Below are positions 47,800 to 61,022 of a stretch of 64,000 bases of DNA, piece by piece. This DNA comes from Ailanthus altissimus (lineage: Eukaryota > Streptophyta > Magnoliopsida > Sapindales > Simaroubaceae), in contig OX327683.1 in assembly GCA_946807835.1 (NCBI GenBank), positions 6,329,001 through 6,393,000 of the forward strand, read 5' to 3'. Position 1 is the first letter of the stretch; every line of letters starts with the position of its first letter. The translations under genes and the position numbers were made by a program. The notes under the pieces were generated by a model, which did no database searches, was not told where the DNA came from, and saw nothing but the letters and a program-made list of their open reading frames with translations.

Positions 47800-50700
47800 A
47801 GGAATAGAAGTAACCAATGCTGCATCCATGGGCTATAAAAAAATTCACAACATTGAAATTCTAATATCCATACTCATTTAGTAAATCATAAACAAGAAGT
47901 ATGTCTCGCTCAAAGCTTAGAGTAATAGTACAAAAGAAAGGTGCCGTGGTAACAATGGGTTAGTAAAAATTAAAATAAATGAGCCATCTCTAAAGCACCA
48001 GTGAATACTATACTTTAATAACTTTTTATCCCTAATAAAGCTCCTTTATAAATAAGACCGCCCATATAGGTAAATAGCCAAAAGAAAATTAGAATGCAAA
48101 AAATATTTATATTTAATAATGCAACTGGCTTTAGATATTTCTAGGTGAGTACAAGCAACCTTGTTTAACTATTAAAGCCTGATTAAAATCATCTCATCTA
48201 TATTATTATACCTAAGGCCACCATTCACCCAGCAAACAAAGATCACCCTAAATCAACTAGTGCAACTTATTATTATCTTTTTTTGAGTCTTACAAGAATT
48301 TTTGAATCAACTATAAGATTCTAGAAATGATAGAATTTGACATAGAATAAATAGGAATGGCTTGAATAGCAACCTTCAATAAAACTAATTTGCCATCTGT
48401 TAAATAAACCAACTATTCTAGAGGTGTAAACAACGTTATACCTTTTTTTTTCTAATACATTAGAAAGCCAAATTTCTATCAAATCCAATATATAAAGGAA
48501 GCCAAAATATAGGCCATGCAAAACATAATCCAATAAACAAAAATGCTCTAAAATATATCCCCGATCCTCAAAAGAGACACAAAGGCTAAAAGTAACTAAT
48601 GATTTCTAAAAAATTATTATTATTATTATTATTATTATTTTGTTGAGACTACCTTATAAATAGCCAAAATATCCTTAATGGTTGAACAATTTTAAAAGAT
48701 GGCTTCATAGAAAACCAAGTTGTTATCTATGAAAAAAAAAAAAAAGAAACCTTTAAATCATTACATGAACATGCAATACCATACAAAGCCCTTTGCATCT
48801 TAACTTGTTGACAAAAAAGATAACCTTTCAATGCATAAAAGAAACAAATAAGGAGATAAAGGACATCCCTATAACAAACCTCTTGAAGGCTGTACCTATC
48901 TTGTAACCTCAGTATTTATAAGGAAGTTTAAATAGATAGTTGACAGAAAATTATAAATAAGCTAACACAATAGATTGCAAAAACCCTAGTTTTTTTATTA
49001 ACATCAACATAAATCGTTACTTCATTTGATCATATGCTCTGCTCATGTCCAGTTTTAATGTAAAAAAAAAAATCAATTTGCTTGTTTTTTTATGCTTTAG
49101 AGAATTAAGTAACTTAAAAGATGAAATGATATAATCGCTTAACAATTTGCCAATATAAAAGACATTTGGTGTTGTTGAAATAATATAAGGGAGCACAACC
49201 TTAAACTTATTAGCCACACATTTAGCAACAATTTTATATAAAACAACAAAGAGACTAATAGGTCTAAAATATGTTACCTTAGTTAGCAAAGAGCTTTTTG
49301 GAATCAACACCATAGTAGTTTGATTATAGTCATTTAAAGAATGGCCTTCATTAAGAATCCCAAACAAAACCTTACCACATCCACTTTAAAAACCTCCCAC
49401 AATTTTTGGAAAAAAGAAAACATGGAATCCATCGGGAAAAAATAGCAGTATGAACATTTTTAGTAAAATTAGCATCAAGCAGTAACTTATTTGCTTTAGA
49501 AATATATGCCTAAATACCACAAAATACTTCTAGAATCATACTATCAGTAGGTTAGAAGGATAAAAGAAAAGCACAAAAAATGCTCAGAGATGATCTTGAA
49601 AATTGTGGGATCATCCTTACATGAAACACCATTTTTGAAAACAACCCAAACATCATATTCTTTGCCTGTCGACTGAAAGCTTTTTGATGAAAAAAGTTTG
49701 AAATTTTGATCACCCCAAGAAAGCTAATTAGCCCTTGTATGTTAGAACCAAAAAAATCTCATCCCTCGTAAGCAATTTTTTAAACTTATTGGAGTTTACC
49801 CTAACAAAACTCGACTCAAGGCTCATATTGAAAATAACTCTTTCTCAGTAACCCGTGCAAAAAAATTACCTTAGGTGTTAAGATAACATGTATGGTATAG
49901 ATATGAGAAGAAAATAAGTCCTAAATGAAAACTATCATTTTTGGACAAATAGAAAACTATTCCCTATTGGCAAAAGCTTTATCAAATCATTCCAGAAATA
50001 AATCCCCTCATCCATTTTCAACCATTTCCAAGTGAAACAAATCCCAAATCCAAAAGCTTTAACTCATATACGACATCCTAAAAGTCCTCAATAGAATGTA
50101 GACTAGGACATTACCTTATTCTTTTTCCTTCAATAAAGAATCTTGTTAAAATCTCATAGACAAAGGAAAGGTAAAGAAGAATATTGTCATAGTTGACGCG
50201 ACAACTACTAGCTTAGATGTTTCGCTTGTTGTATAAGGTCTTTAAAATAACTAACAACCTTTTAAATATTTTTATAATAATCACCAAACATTTTTCCATA
50301 ATTGAGATATCTCAAAAATCATTTCAAAGAGTAAAAAGACCCCGCTTCTACTTATACTATCCATATTAAAGGAGAATTAGAAACTCATTCACTTTCTTAT
50401 CTTTTTTGCTCTCCTGCCAAATAGTTTGGTTTTGATGATGAAAATCAAACCAAAGTAACAATCAAAAAAGAGTTTACATAACCCCCTTAATGCACGAGGA
50501 TTCCTCAATCCTCGTGCATTCTAAAAAAAGACACTTATGGTCCCTAGGGAGGTTGCTTTTCAATCACGACCTGTTAAGGAAACAAGTTTAGCACTTGAAT
50601 GCATTTATTTTGGAAGGGGAAAAATCTTTTGGACAATCCATCTCAACCTTTCTTTTATTTTTCTACCTTAAATTTAAATCCTCACTCATCAAAGAACTAT

Positions 50701-51720
50701 GAAAGAAGACCTCCATCTGCCAAAGAACTACGAATGAAGATCTTTGCCCGTTTCTGCAACTCTTTCATATTTGTAAGATTTCGTGTTGTTAGAAAGATTA
50801 TCTCTAACAACATCTTGATTTTGAGAACTAACCATGGTAGTCAAAGAGTTCTTCGTGTACTCAAATACTACTAGAATCGTGATTGAATTTGAAACCTTTG
50901 AAGTAAGTGAATTATCCACCTTATCTAATAAACCCTTTGAAATAGGACTTGCCACCTTAGAATCCTAGTTAAATTGAAATTTTTTAAATTTGAGTCTTAT
51001 CCAAATAAGTAAACTTCATAAAAAAAAAAATTTATTATTATTTTGTGCAACGTTCATTGATGGTTTAACTATAGCAGCTGGTATATTGAAAGTAAAAACT
51101 TTTATCTAACCATCACTCGAGTAATTTGTAGCTCGCTCTACTTGCCCTTCACTCATATCATTTTTTGAGTGGATTTTTGAACCCAAATGCTAGCCACAGC
51201 CTTAATATCATCTGAATATTGTTAATTTCCAAGTTTTTTTAAAATGACTAGAAAATCTTTCAAAAACACTCTTTATATCTATGTTTTAGAAAGTCACAAA
51301 ATAAAAAACTCTGCAAGTTTCTCGTATTTAAAATTCATCTAAAATAATCATTCTTGATCACCTAATTGGAGACATAGACCTTTACGTTTGGTTAATCAAT
51401 TTTAAACAAACCTTTGTACGCATATGTTTTTCAAAACAAAAGCCACCACTATCAATATTCACAATAAGAAACTATTCAATATTTGTATCTTTAAGTTTTG
51501 TGATGTTGACATTCATATGAATTAAAAGCACATAATGTACCTGTATAAAATGGAACTGAAAAAAACATAGGATCCTTCACCCCAAGCTACATTAGAGACA
51601 ATCTCAAGGACCAGTAAGAATTTACTCGATGAGCAATACTTGTCTACAATCCTCTTCCTTTTGAAACTCAGCCAAAAAGACATCATTACCTAGCCATTTG
51701 AACTGTAAATCTCCTTTTGT
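47800..51720 (-). pseudogene. LINE (L1-type non-LTR retrotransposon), decayed
   Basis: Reading the minus strand downward from 51.7 kb, an ORF1-type zinc-knuckle region near 51.3 kb (YEKLAEFF, then HRYKEC) comes first. The endonuclease start NARGLRNPRALRGLCK follows at about 50520-50470, then the linker TREEIFWFQHTRANQLSWGD near 49.75 kb. Reverse transcriptase is at 49367-49017 (FRPISL, LKLDMSRAYDQ) and QPSRGLL-GCPLSPYLFLLCIERL near 48.87 kb. The catalytic FADD-like site is decayed to FIDNN near 48.73 kb. C-terminal signatures follow, such as NQALIVKQG near 48.15 kb and IHWCFRDGS near 48.0 kb. Many stops and frameshifts make it inactive. Family knowledge: such elements insert by target-primed reverse transcription. 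Confidence 0.85.
48612..48639. repeat. (ATT)n microsatellite
   Basis: Nine or so ATT units lie within the LINE remnant, probably a later expansion. Confidence 0.95.
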
Positions 51721-52238
51721 TTCAACAAAGATCTCACTGTGTTCATAAATGGATCTCAATGATAGTTTTACCTAGTAAGCACTTGAACAAATAGACTAAA
51801 TTTAGACTGTTCATACTGTCTTCTAATAACTCCCTCATTCACACCTAAAACCTTTTTATTATATGAATTATTGACATAAAAAGATTGCCATAATGATTTC
51901 ACCTTACCCATGGAAATGAAAATAGATAAAACTAGAAAAATGAGCAAAATATGATCTCTAGGGAACCATAGAGAGAGAGAGAGAGCATTATGTGAATTAA
52001 CTCCCTTTGTTTAGATATTTTTCCATAAGTTTTATATTAAAAAAAAAGACACTATATATATATATATATTCCTATTCCTTTTATTATCTTTTTCTCATCT
52101 TTATATTCACTTATGATTTTTTAATGAATATCCACTTGTAAATTATGTACATGTAGTATTAATATTCAAACTATCTATTTTTTTACAAAATTTTCACCAG
52201 ATTCCAGAACATTGAATTAATATCATAACATATATGAG

Positions 52239-52422
52239 TAATGCTATACTTTTCAACTTTGATCTCAATATTTTTCATATCAAGTGATGTGTTGGGCAAG
52301 TATTAGATAATGAAATAGTATAATAGGTGATTTTAAAAGATATAAAAATTAACTATTAAGTGAATGCTTGACATATCATTTGAATTAAAATATTAAGATC
52401 AAAATTAGGAAATATAACATTA
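52239..52422. mobile_element. 184-bp MITE with about 65-bp inverted arms
   Basis: The left arm TAATGCTATACTTTTCAACT is mirrored from the right as TAATGTTATATTTCCTAATT. Pairing continues through TTTGATCT(C/T)AATATTTT and (A/G)TGTYRRGCA. It resembles the MITE at 19773-19935 in the inner GTCAAG/GACATATCATTTGAAT portion. The flanks do not give a clean target duplication. Confidence 0.7.
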
Positions 52423-52839
52423 TATAAAATATAATTATTATTGATGTTTCACACCTTATATAAAAATTATACACATTACCATCATATTATACTTTAAAAT
52501 AAAATTAAATAAGGGACTAATAAGATTAAGTCACATGCTATTGTTGCTTATTATCAAGTAGATAACTTTTTGTATATTTTATGATAACCCCTTTTTTATT
52601 TATTTATAGAAGTAATGCTATAATATTATTAATGAAACATTACTGAAATTACATCAGGGGACTATTGATATTATAATTGATAAGGGTTCATTAAGTCTAA
52701 TATTTTTATCTTTCAAATTTAATATTTGTTTGTAGAAATTAAGATTCTTTGGCTTTTGAAGTATATTATTATTATTTTTGTAGGTTTGGAGTCAATGGAG
52801 TAAATATGGTTGAAACACTAATGAAAATAAGCCAAAAAT

Positions 52840-54450
52840 ATCAAATTACTACAGTACCAGCTATAGTAATATGCTTCAGTACTCAGGTGCCGCAACGATA
52901 AAAAATAAGCGCCGCGATGCCTGAAATAGTATCTCAGCGCCTAGGATTTAGCACCGTGGCGCTCGAACAGTATAGGTGAACAGTAATGAGTGAACAATAT
53001 TTTTGCTACAATAACTCATGAACAGTATTCCTACTTTGACTTTTATTTGATGTTTAACCCTAATTTAATGGTATAAACTTATAAATAGAAGGCAAAAAAC
53101 TCTAATTAAGAGGGAGGAGAGAAAAAGAAAAAGAGGCAAAAAATTTAAAGAAAGAATTCATAACACAAAATCAGAGATCAAATTGCCACAGTACCAACTA
53201 CAGTGAATGCTACAGTAACGAGCTACAGTGATATGTTACAATACCCAGCCACCACAGTGACAAAAAATGAGTGCTACAATGCCCAAAATAGTATCTCAGT
53301 GCCAAGGATTCAGTGCTGCAGCGCTCGAACAATATCGGTGAACAGTATTTTTGCTACAATAACTCATGAACAGTAATCCTACTTTGACTTGTATTTGATG
53401 TTTAACCCTAATTTGATGGCATAAAATTATAAATAGAAGGCCGAAAACCCTAATTAAGAGAGAGGAGAAAAAAAAGAAAAAGAGACAAAAAACTTAGAGA
53501 AAGAATTCACAACACAAAATCAGAGATCAAAGCCAAAGATTGAAGAACCAAGATCAAGATTTAAGCTTCAAGTCAAGACTGAGGGAGAACCACATCAAGG
53601 AGTCACTTTGATTAGTTTTTCTTCTCTTTCTTTATCATTATGCTCTTATTCTTGTTAATCTTTATGAATTAATTGGATACTTTTGGTTTTGTGATGGACT
53701 AAATTATCCATATAGGGTTAGACTATATGAATCTAGTGTGGATTTGAATTGTGTTAATTTTTAATTTATGAACTTGATACATTCAATTGATTTATTTTAT
53801 CTTGTGTTTAATACTTTTATTATACCTGATCAATTTTTTTGAATGATTGAGGAACCATGATAAACTTGACAGAGGGATTCACGTGTTTATCGTAAGATAG
53901 TTTGATGCATGATCATAAGGTAACAACTATGAGTTCCATGTGGAATAGACATATACCTAGGTGGCATATATGGTATAATTTAGACTTGATCTTAATAAAT
54001 TACATTCTAATTTGATTACCATAGACATATAGGTGATTGTTAGAATGTATAATATAGTCACTTAACTATCGACAAAGGCTTGTGATGAGATTAGTATCTA
54101 GGCCAATCAATTAATATTAAGGGATTAACTGAGAGGTTAATAAATCCAATAAAATACTAGAGGACGAGTCAAAACCCTAGATTATCTTTATTTGTGAATA
54201 TTATCATTTACTCTTGTTTAGTTTAATTGATAGTATAGATTAGTCAAATAAATTTCAGATTGTGATTTTCTGAATAAAAGTTAAGTATGTATAATTTTAG
54301 TACTTGATTTATAGAATTAGATTGCATAGTCCCTGTGGGATCAATATCTAAACTTAAAATCTTATATTACTTGATACGATTGCGTGTATTTGCACTTAGC
54401 TACTATAGCATATAATCAATAATCAGAAGATTATTGGGACTTATTGATAC
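52840..54450 (+). mobile_element. Gypsy-type LTR-like region with duplicated promoter segment
   Basis: Two direct copies of about 340 bp (about 52843-53176 and 53180-53530) share GAACAGTATTTTTGCTACAA-type sequence, TTTGATGTTTAACCCTAATT, a TATAAATAGAAGGC box and AACACAAAATCAGAGATCAAA. Downstream, GTCCCTGTGGGATCAATATC and TTGATACGATTGCGTGTATT near 54330-54400 are, from memory, typical of the R-U5 end of plant Athila/Tat-type LTRs. No primer-binding site or coding domain follows. It is probably a solo LTR with an internal tandem duplication of its U3/TATA region. Confidence 0.6.
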
Positions 54451-57225
54451 ACTTACATACTAATGTATGCTTGAACTCAAACTCTTTTAAGAAAGAAGAA
54501 TAAACTATCCCCTTGTCAGAGAAATAGACCCTAAAATAATAAAACACAACCATTTCGAAGAAAGGAGATACAACCTTCATAAAGAGGAACAATATTCCCC
54601 TTTAGAAAGGGTAAAATTATTTGACCTTCATATGTAAATATACTCAAAAGATCGGCATATAACTTATAACATCCGCAAATATTTTTAAATAAAAAGCCAA
54701 TTTAATTCCCCACTTTTCCGCCAACATCAAATGATAACACAAAACAACAATAAAAATATGTTAAAAAAATCCAAGCTTGGATCGATAAACCAACATAATT
54801 TGAAGATTGTTGAAATGCCAATGATTGACGCGCCATTGAACTTTACTTGCATAGGGTGGCGCCAAAGTTATTATGCATAGGTGGCGATAGAGGAGCTTGA
54901 AAGCCACTAATAGTTGTTGTTCCACTAGATCAAAGGTTGAGTAGCAGATGATGATGGGTAGTACTTGTATGGGGGACAGTGGTTGCTTGCTCAATGATGG
55001 TTGATAAAGGCAGCGCCCTTCAGATGTTTGCTAAGAGAGAGTGTGGCGGTAGAGGCCAGCATCCATCATTCCTCTAAGGTGGATCTACCCACCTTAAAGA
55101 TACAAAGAAAAATAAAATAGAGAAAAACGAAAAAATAAATAAAGGAAAAAGACAATTCAAAGGAAACTAAATATTTGTCTACCAAGAGAGGATTGAAAGT
55201 CCCTCTCTTTGGTGGAGATGGGATTGCAAAAATTATGAATTATTGTTAAAGAAATTTTTTTTTATAGGGGGGGAGGGGTTGAGGAGGGAGGTTGTTGGCG
55301 GCTAGAGTTTTTTTTTTACTTTAATTTGTCTTTTGTCATTGTTCTTTGGCTAAAAAATTCTAATATTTCATGGTAATGTTGTCAATTATCTTTAAAATAA
55401 ACACATAACTATAACTATAACTATATATATTATATTGATTATTCTGGTGAATAATAATTTTCAATATTAATATATAATGAGTACCGAAAATGTGATACAA
55501 TTCTGTACCATATATATATATATTTTGAAAGATACTGAGATTCATTAAGAAATCTAGTAAAAGTATATAATCAGGAGCTTCTAATAATTAATTAGAGAAG
55601 TTTGACTGGACCAATTGATTTACTTGCAAATTAATGTATACTCGACCCTAACCCCTTACAATTAAGGGGAATAAAAGAATTTTTAATTAGGGAACCTTTC
55701 GAAAGAAAGGAGAAACAACAACTCTAATAATTAGGGAGCAAAATAAACAACTCTCACGCAGAAAGGGGAAAGTACAAATACTGTCATATACTAACAAAAC
55801 AAACTACTACAAAATTTCAAAAAATTCGAGCAAGACCAACATACAACCAACACCAAGTATAACTTGTCATGTCCAAATATTTAACGAGTTTGGTGTCGTT
55901 GATAAATATTTCCAATGTTGGAAAAGCTAGTAACTACTGACCCTGCTGCAGAGAAGGACGACAAATTGTTCAATGGTCTGTCGATTGTGAATCTTACACA
56001 GATCTGGCCACGATGGCAGAGGTCTAGAGACGACAGCCTATTCCCGACACATTAAAACTCAAAATAGTTCGGTGGAGGTTCAAAGAATCACGTCGGTTGT
56101 CTATGTATATACAACCCCAACTGAAGAGTTCCCGGACATGGCCATGAAGACCATACCCCAAATATACTTATTTTACGGCAAGATCATGATATCGGCCAAC
56201 TAGAGGACATCGAACTATAGACGGATGCTCGCCATGGGGGGATGAAGCTTGCATAGGCCAATGAAGCTTGGCTGTGGCTGGGAACTCTCCTAACAAGCGT
56301 AGAAATAAATACCAACCGGACAAATTGAGCACCAAAAACCAAATTGTCACCCGAACAAAATCAACAACAAGCAAATATATACATATAATATAAAACACAA
56401 AGAAAGAAGGGAAAAGAGATAAAACATAAGAGAGAAGAGAAAAAAAAAAGAGAAATCCATCAGAGAGAGACCGCTAGTGACTGATGGGAAGAGAGTTTTA
56501 TTTTGAAGAGTTCGGAGAATTCTAGAAAGGGTAGAGAGAATTTGACAAGAAGAACCAATAAATACCAATAATTTTGTAACATATTCTAAATAGTATTAAA
56601 GCCGTGAATTAGATAAATAATTTCATATAATGATGTTGCTTATCATAATAAGAATGCCATTCACTATATTATTTTTCTCTCTCTACATTATTAAAGTTTT
56701 AATTTTCCAAGGTAAGATATAATTTATTTATATTAAATAAGTCCCCAAATCTTATTAAAAATGATCAAATTATAATTTTTAGTGCTAAGGTACATATATA
56801 TAATTACATTGAGGTGGTCCAAATTCAATATGTAAGGGAATTGGTCATTTCAAATTTTAACAAGGTTGGAATCTACTTGATATATAAAAGCTTCCTTTTT
56901 TAAAATCATTAAAAAAATTTCAATGCCCGAAATGTTTTAACCTTTTTTTTCTTTCATCTGGAGAGGGTTCTCTCTACATTTTCATAGAAGTCAAATTGGC
57001 TTCTCCATATGTCTCTGTACCCTTTCATCTCAATTCCGCTGATGACGTGTCAGGACACCATTGGTCATAAAAATTCGTAAAACATGAACGGTTAAACGCG
57101 TTAGGATAAAACATAGAAGTGATGTTGGTCTGCGTATACTCCATTGAGATCCAAAAATTCGAATTAAATCAAAATAAAAAAATCTTTGAATTTCGTTCGG
57201 CGAAGTTCGAAAGAAGAAGGAGAAG
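54451..57225. other. Intergenic DNA, probably repeat-derived, no gene seen
   Basis: Moderately GC-rich islands at 54760-55100 and 55900-56300 interrupt AT-rich DNA, but neither holds a recognisable protein family. A G-rich tract lies at 55267-55295. 56950-57225 is the VPS60 upstream region, with a GA-rich leader (AGAAGAAGGAGAAG) immediately before the start codon. Confidence 0.45.
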
Positions 57226-60200
57226 ATGAAGAGAGTATTTGGCGTTAAGAAAGAAAAAGAACCTCCTCCTTCTATTCAAGATTCCTCCGATCGGGTTATT
57301 ATTATTATTATGAATTCATTGTTTATTCAGTGAGGGTTTTTTTTTTTGATTTGCTATTATCAAAATGAAGATTATACCTTTGAATTAGATTTATATTCGA
57401 TATCCAGTAGCAAATAGACATTCAAATTTATAGTTGATTTTTGATCAAGTCTCATTTAATTTGTTTATTTTGATTTTGCATGATCTATTTTTTTTTATTT
57501 CAAATTCCATGTTATTTTTGGTTTTTCCTTTAAATTTCTTTGAATTAGTTGGTGAATTTTGGGTTAAATTTTGTTTGCAGATTAATAAAAGAGGTGAAAA
57601 TGTGGATCAGAAGATAAAAAGTCTGGATGCTGAACTGAGCAGATACAAAGAACAGATTAAAAAAACGCGACCTGGTCCTGCTCAAGAGGCTTTAAAAGCT
57701 AGAGCCATGAGGGTTCTCAAGCAGAAGCGAATGTACGTGCTTATTCTTTATGTCATCGGCTTTATGCACTCATTACAGTCTTTTTTTGTGGCATTCCAAT
57801 TGCACAGTTCATGTATTTCGGTAAATACTAATATTAACTGGCGATTCTATGCTAAGTTAGTTTAGGCAACGTCCAATGATCCTATGTTAGTGAATAAGGT
57901 ATAATAATTACTATCCCTGTCTCAAACTGTATTTAGTTAAAGATATCAAGTTTTAACTCTCTTGTATAACTGATATTATTTCATCATTTTTGGGCATGAG
58001 AGGAAAATATGATGTATATTTTGTAATTACTGATATTGCTACATCTGTTGGAGGCATGTGATGTGCCTTGTGATGCCATTATGAAGTTGTGATTTTGATT
58101 TTTATGATTAAAATTGTTGAGATGATTATAAAATGTTGCTATTGCAAATTGAGACATCTATTTGTTGAAAACAAAGGGAATTCGGCACTTTCCTTTATCG
58201 GTTTGTAAATTCCTAATCATAATTTTGAAGATTTCTTGACTTTATTAATATGACTATATGTTAGTAGTCAAATTTCTTGTATGTCTCTAAGATGTATATT
58301 TGTTTCGTCAATATATTGTCTATTATGATATATTGAGTAGTATTTATTATTATGAACAAAAATGGCGAAAAGTGATGTTTACTGTCTTAAACTTTGTAGC
58401 TAATAAGTCCCATATTACAGGAAACTACTAGCCAATTAGTCTCAGATTACAAGAGAGAGAGAGAGAGAGAGATTTTTTCCTTTTTTGTTTATTTGTGAGG
58501 TTATTTTAGTTGTTTGAAGACTTGGTTATCATTTGATGGGGTATGATCATCCTTTCATTTGATGGCATATGAAGTACTTGGTTGATTGGAAGTTTCATCT
58601 TAAAATTCTAAGTTGGTGCTGAACTTTGTATGACATTTATTGTTTTAACTACCAGAATTCTGTGGCAAAGGGAAAATAACTCTACAGGACTGATGTTTGT
58701 TTAATTCGAAATCAGATGTAGCATTCATATGTAACGAATTTTAATTTGTTGCATGGATTATATATATTCAAGAGTTTGACTAGAAGAAGATACTACATAC
58801 AACTTTCTGTATGCTGCTTTTGCTTCCATGATTTTTTACAGTCCAGTATGCATCTATACAGGTATGAAGGTCAGCGTGATATGCTGTACAATCAAACCTT
58901 CAACCTTGATCAAGTCGCATTTGCTTCCGAGGGTATTAAAGATGCTCAACAAACTGTATGCACTGAGTGTTCAATTCTTTTTCCTTATACCTTCTATCTT
59001 GTAATTGTGCCACTAAAATATTCACTGGTACATTTATGTCATGCATTGCCCTGACTGCCAAATCCATGATTGATAATGTAAATATAATTTTATATTTGTC
59101 ATGCAGTTAATGTGAAATCTTAAACATTGTGGTCATTATCGGGACTTGGACTTGGAATTTGCTCAATTTTATTCACGTTAGACTCAGACTCATTGCCAAA
59201 CTAAAGCAAAATTATGGCTACTTAAATTGGAGACATTTAATGTCCATGACAACTTCTATCCTGTATGGAGTTCTATACTATGCAATTGCTAAATTTTGCT
59301 CATGTTAGACTCAGACCTATAATCCAAAATAATGAAAATTATGGCTACTGAAATTGTGGATAAACATCCATGAAAACTTCTATCCAGCATGTAGTTCTAT
59401 GCTATACAATTTGATGCCATTCATAATTAAATTAAGGTAGAAAATTCAGTTCCTGGCCTGATCTATGAATCACTGAGTTCACTTATTTATCTTAACTACT
59501 ATTGGTTATATTCTTTACTGTCTTTAGAGAGCATGGTTAGAATTGTTTGCTACTAGTTTCTTTTTCGGTTTTTCTATTAATAAAATGGGGTTAGATAAAT
59601 GAAGATCTCATAATTAACTAGTGTTAATGTTCCACAAACCGTTGAAGAAGCTTCCATGTTACATGAAGTATGGTTGTATCAAGGCCTTGTATATTCACCT
59701 TGAAATATTTGTTTGTCTTGGTAGCACCTGGAAGGGCACAGTTCAGGGCAGTCCAGGCAGAGATTTGTTTGTACCCTGATTGGAACCTGTTGCCTATCTC
59801 ATAGAGGTAGGGTTGAAACCATTTGTCATGGGGAGAGGTATCTTTATGAAATATTTGATTAGTTATGTTCTAGATTTTCTTCACTGATTTGCAGTATGTT
59901 TCTTGAGTTAGGATGCCATTGATGCTCTTTAGAGCATCATATAATATTATGACTTGACTATTACAATTTAATTTGTTTTTGTCCTTTCAGATGTTAGCTT
60001 TGAAAAGTGCCAATAAGGAGTTGAAAGGAATGATGAAAACTGTGAAGATTCAAGACATAGATGTATGTATTTTCTTGAAGTTTTAGTTGTTCCTCTTTCA
60101 AAATGGCCTTTTTGGAGAGTTTATGGTGCTGAACTGTTGATTTCTGTTATCTGTATAGAACTTGCAAGATGAGATGATGGACCTGATGGATGTGAGTCAC

Positions 60201-60845
60201 GAAATTCAACAGACCCTTGGTAGATGTTATAACATACCTGATGACATTGATGAGGAAGACCTCATGGGTGGTAAGCTTATATAGCGTCTAAAAGCCATAT
60301 AATTTTCACTGGATGTCATTTCAGATATTATAGATTTTTAGCGTTCATGTTATCATACATCTCTCTCTCTCTCTTGCTCTTTTTTAATTTTGTTTTGGCA
60401 CTCTTTTTTGATTTTAGAGAGATAACTAGTTCATATACTATACCTTGTACTCGGGTAAATAGGTAATTTGAGAACAATGACTCCCTATTTTAAGATGCTG
60501 TTCTTTTAGGAAACAGATGAGATGAAACAGCCTTGTGCATATCATGTTGTAAGATTTTATCAGTAGTGTATCATGACCATCTTGCAATTGTGATGGTACA
60601 AGTTTCATTGCATTGACACATTATTCTAGTTTTCGTCTCTCGATGTAAACAGACCCTTATGCATTTCAAGTGGAGCATAATGTTTCCATGTGTTTGCTTA
60701 CCATTGACAATTCATTAACTGACTTTTTGATGCAGAACTTGATGATTTGGAAGTTGACTTGGGAATAGAAAATGAAGCTGGAGTTCCCACAAACCTGACA
60801 AGAGCTGTCTATCTCTTGGATCTTTACCTTGAATTAACTTATTAA
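57226..60845 (+). CDS. VPS60: VPS60/CHMP5-type ESCRT-III protein with a truncated C-terminus
   Basis: Exons are 57226-57294, 57581-57732, 58862-58955, 59991-60062, 60159-60270 and 60736-60845. The introns have GT/AG borders, and the exon 2 donor at 57733 (GTACGT) keeps the MYEGQRD junction in frame. The product is about 202 residues. It begins MKRVFGVKKEKEPPPSIQDS and has a basic Snf7 helix 1 region (NKRGENVDQKIKSLDAELSR). The acidic part (NIPDDIDEEDLMG, ELDDLEVDLG) corresponds to the region that binds LIP5. ESCRT-III proteins remodel endosomal membranes; VPS60 helps recruit the VPS4 activator. The usual proline-rich tail after GVPS is replaced by NLTRAVYLLDLYLELTY, so roughly 30 residues of the family's about 235 are missing. 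A copia LTR begins about 180 bp later. Confidence 0.88.
58452..58472. repeat. (GA)n microsatellite
   Basis: About ten GA units lie in VPS60 intron 2. Confidence 0.95.
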
Positions 60846-61022
60846 TCTTACTAGTAAGGTAAAAGTTAATTATTCAAAATATTTTTAAATAATTAATACA
60901 AAAGTCATTTATTATTATTATTACCAAAGGAAAAACATTAATCATGGCAATTGTATAATTTATCTAATGAGAGGCTTTTATGTTGGCAATTTAAATTGCT
61001 TTAATAATAAAAGATATTCCAA

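Noticed and set aside
54760..56400. Candidate genes in the GC-richer islands
   Set aside because: Frames are short, overlap on both strands and show no recognisable family or exon structure.
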